37,726 nucleotides of DNA from Candidatus Phocaeicola faecipullorum (lineage in GTDB: Bacteria > Bacteroidota > Bacteroidia > Bacteroidales > Bacteroidaceae): positions 1 through 37,726 of the forward strand of contig JAHLFB010000159.1 in NCBI GenBank assembly GCA_018884025.1, read 5' to 3'. The position numbers and the translations under genes are program-made. Below the pieces are notes generated by a model. That model was not told the DNA's origin, did not search any database, and saw only the letters and a list, made by a program, of their open reading frames with translations. Positions 1 through 6,225 of the stretch are shown piece by piece (within the stretch, counting starts at the first letter, position 1; each line of letters starts with the position of its first letter).

Positions 1-566
1 GTAAGACTCTTCGGAAGGGTGTACATCAGTTCGGCATCGACAATAGCAATGGCAGGGATATCGTTAGGATCGACACAAACCATCTTCTTATGATTCTCCT
101 CGTCAGTGATAACGTAATTGATTGTAACCTCGGCTGCTGTTCCCGCTGTTGTAGGAAGAGCTATGATAGGCACTGATTTCTTCTTTGTGTCGGCTACACC
201 TTCAAGGGATACTACGTCTGAGAACTCAGGGTTATTGGTTATAATACCAATAGCCTTGGCAGTATCCATTGACGAACCGCCACCTATAGCAATAATGAAG
301 TCTGCACCAGAAGCTGCATATGCGGCAAGACCTGCCTTAACATTTGACACTGTAGGGTTAGGCTTAATTTCGCTGAATACTTCGTATGGGATATTGGCAT
401 TACGCAAAACTGATAATACTTTATCTGCTACACCAAATTTAATCAAATCCTTATCTGTAGCGACAAAAGCCTTTGTCAAACCCAAACGGGATATTTCTTT
501 TGGAAGCACTTCTCTGGCTCCCGGACCGAAGTAGGAAACTTCGTTCAATACGAATCTATTTATCAT
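1..566 (-). CDS. fucO: Lactaldehyde reductase (1,2-propanediol oxidoreductase), 3' part outside window
   Basis: This is an iron-dependent group III alcohol dehydrogenase that reduces L-lactaldehyde, the product of rhamnulose-1-phosphate cleavage, to 1,2-propanediol with NADH. Only residues 1-188 are in the window and the frame runs open through the edge. The nucleotide-binding half is visible: Asp38 at the position linked to NAD preference, the GGGSSMDTAK motif at 95-104, and PTTAGTAAEVT at 138-148, followed by NYVITDEE and VDPNDIP. These match what I know of E. coli FucO closely. The metal ligands (Asp/His near residues 195-280) would lie beyond position 1. The ATG at 564-566 begins 11 bp after the rhaD stop, so it is the last visible gene of the rhamnose operon. 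Identity is very secure; intactness of the missing part is unknown. Confidence 0.93.
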   Translation of the reverse strand, partial: MINRFVLNEVSYFGPGAREVLPKEISRLGLTKAFVATDKDLIKFGVADKVLSVLRNANIPYEVFSEIKPNPTVSNVKAGLAAYAASGADFIIAIGGGSSMDTAKAIGIITNNPEFSDVVSLEGVADTKKKSVPIIALPTTAGTAAEVTINYVITDEENHKKMVCVDPNDIPAIAIVDAELMYTLPKSL

Positions 567-577
567 AATAATCAATA

Positions 578-1369
578 TTACAAGTTAAACACTCTTTTTA
601 ATTCATCCATCTGTTCATCTGTTATTCCTTTTGGTACAAATCCCATAGAGCAAGCAGACTCATATATCTTGGCAGACTTCGACAATGTATCTATCATATC
701 GAATGCTTCAATCAAGTCTTCTCCGATAGCTACGGCACCATGTTTCTCCCACATTACTACATCATATTCATCAAGCTGCTTGATAGTTTCCTCAGCAAGG
801 ACTACAGAACCAGGCAACTGGTATCTTGCTATACCCAAACCTTTCGGACAGAAAGCACGTGTTTCAGGTATCATACTCCATAGAATCTTGCTCAATACAT
901 CTTTCTCAAGGAAAGCAGGATTGTGAGTCATAGCTACAAGCTCTATAGGGTGAGTATGGACAACTACCTTATTTTTTCTACCCTTACCGATGAGATAGTC
1001 ATGAATCATCAGATGGGAAGGCAGTTCAGAAGTAGGACGTATATACTCCTCTGCTATGATATCATAATAAGTACCATCTTCCGAGATACGGATTATTGAC
1101 ATATTCTTCATAGGAGCGGAATATACATAACGCATTCTTTTACCTGTACCTGTCACTATAAAATAATTATTACACAGATTCTTTACCGGCTGTGGAAGAA
1201 CAATTGACTCACCCAGTGGTTTGAGTGAAGTAATTGTCTCATCCACTACATCTGTAATATTATAAGATATATTACCTCCATTGCGTTCTGCCCATCCACG
1301 TTCCCAAAGGTAACCTGCAACCTCGGCTATCTGAGATATAATTTCTGAAATTGAATTATTGTAAACCAT
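578..1369 (-). CDS. rhaD: Rhamnulose-1-phosphate aldolase
   Basis: This is a class II zinc aldolase that splits L-rhamnulose-1-phosphate into dihydroxyacetone phosphate and L-lactaldehyde in the cytoplasm. The 263-residue protein has the usual length. It shows the phosphate-loop motif RNGGNIS (29-35), the likely catalytic Glu115 in PTSELPSH, the zinc ligands His138 and His140 in HTHP, and the third ligand His210 in WEKHGAVA. The gene lies between rhaT (47-bp gap) and fucO (11-bp gap) and is clearly part of one operon. Its short leader carries a 19-nt A-rich stretch, almost identical to one ahead of rhaA, just before the start codon. The ATG at 1367-1369 is the natural start, since the conserved family N-terminus follows directly. 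Confidence 0.96.
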   Translation of the reverse strand: MVYNNSISEIISQIAEVAGYLWERGWAERNGGNISYNITDVVDETITSLKPLGESIVLPQPVKNLCNNYFIVTGTGKRMRYVYSAPMKNMSIIRISEDGTYYDIIAEEYIRPTSELPSHLMIHDYLIGKGRKNKVVVHTHPIELVAMTHNPAFLEKDVLSKILWSMIPETRAFCPKGLGIARYQLPGSVVLAEETIKQLDEYDVVMWEKHGAVAIGEDLIEAFDMIDTLSKSAKIYESACSMGFVPKGITDEQMDELKRVFNL

Positions 1370-1416
1370 ATTTGAGTTTTTGAGTTTTTAAGTTTAATCA
1401 TCATTTAAATCATCTT

Positions 1417-2442
1417 CTATACCAACGACGGGAAGAAGATTGAGAATATCAATATTAATAGACCAATACCTAAAGTAACAAGAGTCTTGCGGTCTGCTCC
1501 TGCCCATTCACGCAGGATTATTCCCCATAAATTTGAAAAGACAATGTTCAACGACATTAGTATGCTCCATGCAAATGCCATAAGGACAGCATTGTCGGTG
1601 AAGAAGCTTTTTCCCATTTCCAGACCGAAGAACTGCGAATACCATAATACTCCTGCAAGCATGCAGAATAATACATTATTTATAAATAAAGACGGAGAAA
1701 CCTTGAAATAGTCTTTCGTAGTTCCGTTTTTGATGTTCTGCCAGAAGCAATAAGCAGCATTTGTAAGAAAGCCGCCAAAAGTAACCAGCAGAATAACCGG
1801 CAGTCCGGCATAAAGCGGATTTACATTTGCTGACAGTGCAGCCTCCTTAATAGGACTTCCAGCATCAAGGCCTAACGCAAAACATGCACTCATCACACCA
1901 GCAAGAAGAGCTACCAGCAACCCCTTAGTAAGAGCAAAATCTTTAACTGCCGCTTTCTTTTCTTCTTCGCTCATGGAACGTGAACGAAGAGAACCGCTGT
2001 AACCTATTACCGCTATACCGGCAAGGGTTATACATACGCCAAGAAGAAGCACCAGTCCTTCTCCGTGAAATAAATCAGTACCTGCCATAAGTGCAGGAAA
2101 CAATGTTCCGAAAGCTGAACATGTACCAAGTGAAATGGACTGACCAAGAGCTACACCAAGATAGCGCATACTTAGCCCGAATGTAAGACCTCCAACTCCC
2201 CACAATACACCATATATTATTGACATTAATGCACCGCCGGAGGATAGCAACGAAAACAGGGAACCACCCTCAGGCACTGCCAAGAGTGCTCCGAGAAGTG
2301 GAAATACCAGCCAGGCAAATATACCTTGTACCAACCAGAAGTTTTCCCATTCCCAAGATTTGATTTTCTTGATTGGAACGTATGAACTGGACTGTCCAAA
2401 GCTGCCTATAGCAATTATTAATAAACCTAATAAAACATCCAT
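1417..2442 (-). CDS. rhaT: L-rhamnose/proton symporter
   Basis: This inner-membrane transporter of the RhaT family (drug/metabolite transporter superfamily) imports L-rhamnose with protons. About ten hydrophobic helices are visible. The N-terminal SYVPIKKIKSWEWENFW segment and the later MRYLGVALGQSISLG and NPLYAGLPV segments align well with E. coli RhaT (344 residues). I prefer the ATG at 2440-2442 (341 residues). A TTG at 2449-2451 would add three residues and overlap the rhaA stop, but the ATG leaves a clean 5-bp gap and needs no rare start. The gene sits between isomerase and aldolase, as expected for uptake and catabolism of the same sugar. Confidence 0.95.
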   Translation of the reverse strand: MDVLLGLLIIAIGSFGQSSSYVPIKKIKSWEWENFWLVQGIFAWLVFPLLGALLAVPEGGSLFSLLSSGGALMSIIYGVLWGVGGLTFGLSMRYLGVALGQSISLGTCSAFGTLFPALMAGTDLFHGEGLVLLLGVCITLAGIAVIGYSGSLRSRSMSEEEKKAAVKDFALTKGLLVALLAGVMSACFALGLDAGSPIKEAALSANVNPLYAGLPVILLVTFGGFLTNAAYCFWQNIKNGTTKDYFKVSPSLFINNVLFCMLAGVLWYSQFFGLEMGKSFFTDNAVLMAFAWSILMSLNIVFSNLWGIILREWAGADRKTLVTLGIGLLILIFSIFFPSLV

Positions 2443-2447
2443 TGCAA

Positions 2448-3701
2448 TCAACGTTTTGAAGTGACTTCTGCTTCGTATTTTTCTACTTCTGCTATAAATT
2501 CATTACCAACAGGCACACCGTTTTTCAAGCAGAACATATCGTAAACAGCATTCCAAGGCAACGCTTTAGCTTCTTCAAGAAGGGCCAGACGCTGGAATCC
2601 CATATCGTTTGCTTCATACTCACGGAGTTTTGCAAGCGGTTCGAGCAATGCGCGTGTCATACTCTTCTGTGCGGCACGGCTACCAATCACATATGCACCG
2701 ATACGGTTGATTGAAGCATCGAAATAGTCAAGACCGTAATGTACTCTGTCGAGAGCATCGCAACGAACGATTTCGCTGAACAAATCGAGTGTCGGATCGT
2801 CCATGATAGTTACATGGTCAGAATCCCAACGAACAGGACGGCTTACGTGGAGCATCAGTTCAGGAACATAAAGCAGAAGTGAAGACACTTTGTCTGCCAC
2901 GCTTTCAGTCGGATGGAAGTGACCTGTATCAAGAGTCACCATCTTATTGTTCTGTGCTCCGTAAGCAACATAGAATTCATTTGAACCCACTGTATAACTT
3001 TCAAGTCCGATACCGAATACCTTCGATTCGATACAGTCCTTCATGTTCTTGTATTCAGTTGCGAAAATCTCGTCAAGTGAGTTCTTGAGGTTTTCACGAT
3101 ACTTCATACGGTTTACAGTTATATCCTTGCTACCGTCGTGTACCCATACGTTCATGATACATGGATCGCCCTGAGCCTTTCCCATATCTTCCGCTATGGC
3201 ACGGCAACGTTTGCTATGTTCAATCCAGAAATCACGTATTCCCTTGTCTGGATTTGAAAGTGAAAGGTTTCCACTCTTCGGATGTCCAAAACACGTAGTA
3301 TTGAAGTCGAGTTTCATATCATTCTCCTTACCCCATTCTATCCAGCTTTGGAAATGAGTTGTATCAACCTCATCACGATCTACTACCTTACCCTGGAAAT
3401 CACCATATATTTCGTGAAGATTCAGACGGTGTGTTCCCGGAATCATAGATTTAGCCTTTATGATATCAGCACGAAGCTCGTCTATGTTTCTTGCCTTGCC
3501 GGGATAGTTTCCTGTAGCCTGAATACCTCCGCTCAACTGTCCTGCTTGTACTTCAAATCCGGCTACATCATCAGCCTGCCAGCAATGAAGTGAAAGATGG
3601 AAATTCTGCATCTGTTCCAACACCTTGTCTGTATCAACACCTAATGCTGCATAACGTTCTTTTGCAATCTCGTACGATTTTACTATCAATTCTTCTTTCA
3701 T
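2448..3701 (-). CDS. rhaA: L-rhamnose isomerase
   Basis: The enzyme interconverts L-rhamnose and L-rhamnulose, the first catabolic step (often called rhaI in Bacteroides). The 417 residues match the family length of about 419. The metal site is visible: Glu234 in GLESYTVGS, Asp258 and His261 in TLDTGHFHP, His285 in LMLHVSRPVRWDSDH with Asp293/Asp295, and an Asp in the GLDYFDASINR segment near 324-328. The N-terminal HLSLHCWQADDVAGFE segment is also typical. It lies 28 bp after rhaB and 5 bp before rhaT. The short leader before the ATG carries the same motif as rhaD (3703-3721). Assignment is secure; only the symbol convention varies. Confidence 0.97.
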   Translation of the reverse strand: MKEELIVKSYEIAKERYAALGVDTDKVLEQMQNFHLSLHCWQADDVAGFEVQAGQLSGGIQATGNYPGKARNIDELRADIIKAKSMIPGTHRLNLHEIYGDFQGKVVDRDEVDTTHFQSWIEWGKENDMKLDFNTTCFGHPKSGNLSLSNPDKGIRDFWIEHSKRCRAIAEDMGKAQGDPCIMNVWVHDGSKDITVNRMKYRENLKNSLDEIFATEYKNMKDCIESKVFGIGLESYTVGSNEFYVAYGAQNNKMVTLDTGHFHPTESVADKVSSLLLYVPELMLHVSRPVRWDSDHVTIMDDPTLDLFSEIVRCDALDRVHYGLDYFDASINRIGAYVIGSRAAQKSMTRALLEPLAKLREYEANDMGFQRLALLEEAKALPWNAVYDMFCLKNGVPVGNEFIAEVEKYEAEVTSKR

Positions 3702-3729
3702 GGTTTTTGAGTTTATAAGTTATTGTTTA

Positions 3730-5208
3730 TTACTTGTTTATGATTTCCTGATACTTTTTATATGCCTCATTCCACAGTTCGCTATCCATAGGATAATATG
3801 TAGAAAGCTCTACGTTGGCAGAAATTACATTTCTCATTTCCTGGAGTGAATTTACAATACCTGCTGCTTTAGCCTGAAGCATGATATTTCCTACAGATGA
3901 AGCCTCAGCCGGACCTGCAATAACAGGAAGTCCTATAGCATTTGAAGTGAACTGATTAAGAAGCGCATTTCTTGAGCCTCCACCAATGACATGAAGTTTC
4001 TCAATAGGATTTTCGGCCAAAGTTTTAAATACATCAAGAGTTTCGCGATACTTCATTGCAAGACTCTCGAAAATCATTCTTATATAAGCAGCATGAGTCT
4101 GAGGTGCAGTCTGTCCTGTTCTCTTACAGTATTCATTGATTGCCTCTGACATATCTGCAGGATTTACGAAGAGTGCATCATCCGGATTGATGAAACATTT
4201 GAAAGCCTCAGCTTCAGAAGCCATCTTGACCATATCAGGATATGAATATTCTATACCGTCTTTCTTCCAGTATTTCAGACACTGTTCCACAATCCACATT
4301 CCGGTGATATTCTTCAGAAGTCTGATTGTACCGTCAACACCTCCTTCATTGGTTATATTGTATTCAGCAGTTTTTTCATTAACGACCGGGTGTTCTGTTT
4401 CAATACCCATCAGCGACCACGTACCTGAACTCAGATAAGCAAAATTCTTATCCAAGGCAGGAATTGCGGCAACTGCTGAAGCCGTATCGTGTTCTGCTAC
4501 AGCTATGACAGGTAGAGGCTGTATCTGAAGTTCTTCGGCCAATTCGTCCGTAATGTTTCCAATCACAGTACCTGGCTTTACAATAGAAGCCCACATTTCC
4601 TTATCTACCGATATACTTTCAAGGAGGACATTATCCCAATCACGAGTATCAGGATTCAGCAATCCGGAAGTAGAAGCTATCGTATATTCCGTAACTTTCT
4701 TTCCTGTCAGCATATAGTTCAATGCATCCGGAATAAAGAGTATTTTATCAGCATCCTGCAATGATTTGCATTTGCGATTGTTCATCACATAAAGCTGGAA
4801 GATAGTATTGAAATCCATATGTTGTATGCCGCTGCGCATATATACATCCCTGGAATTCATCACCTTATCGAAATACTCCTCTTTCTTTCCGATAGTCTGT
4901 GGGTCTCTGTATGCATATGGAATGCCGCATAACTCACCGTCAGAATTCACACAAACGATATCAACTCCCCAAGTATCGATACCTGCCGAAGTTACAGATA
5001 CTCCCTTACGGGCAACCTCCACAAATCCTTTCTTCAGATTTTCATACAATGAATAAATGTTCCAATAGAAATGTCCGTTCCACTGCAACATCTGGTTTGG
5101 AAAACGTGTTATCTCTTCCAAGGCTAACTTCTCCCCTTCCAGTTTTCCAAGTATAGTTCTGCCGCTTGTGGCACCTAAATCGAATGCTATAAAATAGTTT
5201 ACTTTCAT
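3730..5208 (-). CDS. rhaB: L-rhamnulokinase
   Basis: This FGGY-family sugar kinase phosphorylates L-rhamnulose to L-rhamnulose-1-phosphate with ATP (called rhaK in some Bacteroides papers). The 492 residues show both actin-like lobes: the N-terminal phosphate loop FDLGATSGR (9-17), the substrate motif GIDTWGVD (76-83), and the catalytic base Asp241 in AEHDTASAV. The second nucleotide loop appears as SSGTWSLMG near 260 and HVIGGGSRNALLNQ in the C-terminal lobe. It is the first gene of the five-gene minus-strand rhamnose operon. It faces a 126-bp divergent control region shared with rhaR, with a TAnnTTTG element 29 bp upstream of its ATG. Confidence 0.96.
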   Translation of the reverse strand: MKVNYFIAFDLGATSGRTILGKLEGEKLALEEITRFPNQMLQWNGHFYWNIYSLYENLKKGFVEVARKGVSVTSAGIDTWGVDIVCVNSDGELCGIPYAYRDPQTIGKKEEYFDKVMNSRDVYMRSGIQHMDFNTIFQLYVMNNRKCKSLQDADKILFIPDALNYMLTGKKVTEYTIASTSGLLNPDTRDWDNVLLESISVDKEMWASIVKPGTVIGNITDELAEELQIQPLPVIAVAEHDTASAVAAIPALDKNFAYLSSGTWSLMGIETEHPVVNEKTAEYNITNEGGVDGTIRLLKNITGMWIVEQCLKYWKKDGIEYSYPDMVKMASEAEAFKCFINPDDALFVNPADMSEAINEYCKRTGQTAPQTHAAYIRMIFESLAMKYRETLDVFKTLAENPIEKLHVIGGGSRNALLNQFTSNAIGLPVIAGPAEASSVGNIMLQAKAAGIVNSLQEMRNVISANVELSTYYPMDSELWNEAYKKYQEIINK

Positions 5209-5237
5209 AAAACAAATGGTTAACTTTGATTATGAAG

Positions 5238-5245
5238 CAAAAATA
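5238..5245 (-). promoter_or_regulatory. Probable -7 element of the rhamnose operon promoter
   Basis: On the minus strand this reads TATTTTTG, a full match to the Bacteroides -7 consensus TAnnTTTG, 29 bp upstream of the rhaB ATG. I see no good TTTG box at the usual 19-21 bp further upstream. A weak -33 box would fit a promoter that needs an activator such as RhaR. Confidence 0.5.
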
Positions 5246-5260
5246 CTCACTCAAAAATCA

Positions 5261-5283
5261 AACATCATGTAAAAAATGATGTT
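5261..5283. promoter_or_regulatory. Inverted repeat in the rhaB/rhaR control region, possible operator
   Basis: AACATCAT (5261-5268) and ATGATGTT (5276-5283) form a perfect 8-bp inverted repeat around a 7-bp A-rich spacer. It is centred between the two divergent -7 elements, upstream of both. Its place suggests a regulator site acting on both promoters, RhaR being the obvious candidate. AraC proteins more often bind direct repeats, so this link is inference. Confidence 0.4.
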
Positions 5284-5310
5284 AGAAATGGAAGATTTGA
5301 TGGAATTGCA

Positions 5311-5318
5311 TATCTTTG
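5311..5318 (+). promoter_or_regulatory. Probable -7 element of the rhaR promoter
   Basis: TATCTTTG matches the Bacteroides -7 consensus TAnnTTTG and lies 16 bp before the rhaR ATG, which predicts a leader of only about 10 nt. No clear TTTG is seen at the -33 spacing. A TTTG at 5296-5299 is too close to serve. Confidence 0.5.
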
Positions 5319-5334
5319 CATAAATCCAAATATC

Positions 5335-6225
5335 ATGAAAAACGATTTAACAAAGAACTATAAATACCTTATAAGCAGCCAGCATGATGATGACTGGGGT
5401 ATAACAGTCAACACCGTAGGATGTGAAACTATATGTAAGAATTACGAAACTTACCCTCCACGTACAGGACATCCTGCACAGTTTTTCTTCACTCCCTCCA
5501 GAGGCCGAAAACTGGACAGCTATCAACTGTTATACATAACAAAGGGTAAAGGCATCTTCTTTACATCTCCGGAAGAAAATATGGAAATAAAAGAAGGTGA
5601 CATGATTATACTGCGTCCTCACCAGTGGCATAGCTATATGCCCGACAAGAAAACAGGATGGACAGAAATGTGGATTGGTTTCGAGGGAACAAACATGGAC
5701 AGCAGATTCAAGAATAATTTTTTCAATAAAGAACAGATTATATATAGAATAGGTGTACAAGACAACATAGTAAACCTGTATAATCAAGCTATAAAAGTAG
5801 CCAACGAAGAGAAAGCCGCTTGCCAACAATATCTTGCCGGTATTGCAAACTTGATTTTAGGCATGACAATGTATTACGACTACAACAGATGCTTCGACAC
5901 AGCTACTGAAGAACAAATAGACAAGGCCAAAATCATAATAAGGGAAAATCTGCTGAAAGATATAACTGCCGAGGATGTAGCATCAAGAATAAACATGAGT
6001 TACTCATGGTTCCGAAAATTGTTTAAAGATTATACCGGAGTATCACCGGCTCACTATATACAGGAATTGAAAATACAAGAAGCAAAACAGCTATTGTCTG
6101 ACAGTAATATAAATATAAAGGAAGTATCATATTATCTCGGATTTGACGATATAGCCTATTTTTCAAAAGTTTTCAAGAAATATACAGGACTTACACCTAT
6201 TGAGTATAAAAAGATATACTATTAA
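5335..6225 (+). CDS. rhaR: AraC-family transcriptional activator of rhamnose genes
   Basis: This is a cytoplasmic regulator with an N-terminal cupin-like sugar-sensing half (about 45-130, with the segment GDMIILRPHQWHSY typical of AraC-binding domains) and a C-terminal double helix-turn-helix (about 195-296, with SWFRKLFKDYTGVSPAHY and IAYFSKVFKKYTGLTPIEY). It is divergent from the rhamnose operon. In Bacteroides thetaiotaomicron an AraC-type activator named RhaR is known to control rhamnose catabolism, so position and domain type support the same role here. Its stop overlaps the next start by one base (TAATG), so the two regulators are translationally coupled. The inducing ligand, presumably rhamnose or a catabolite, is inferred from context only. 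Confidence 0.85.
   Translation: MKNDLTKNYKYLISSQHDDDWGITVNTVGCETICKNYETYPPRTGHPAQFFFTPSRGRKLDSYQLLYITKGKGIFFTSPEENMEIKEGDMIILRPHQWHSYMPDKKTGWTEMWIGFEGTNMDSRFKNNFFNKEQIIYRIGVQDNIVNLYNQAIKVANEEKAACQQYLAGIANLILGMTMYYDYNRCFDTATEEQIDKAKIIIRENLLKDITAEDVASRINMSYSWFRKLFKDYTGVSPAHYIQELKIQEAKQLLSDSNINIKEVSYYLGFDDIAYFSKVFKKYTGLTPIEYKKIYY

Noticed and set aside
118..534. A 138-residue plus-strand frame at the window start
   Set aside because: The minus strand here encodes FucO, with conserved NAD-binding motifs; the plus frame is its shadow.
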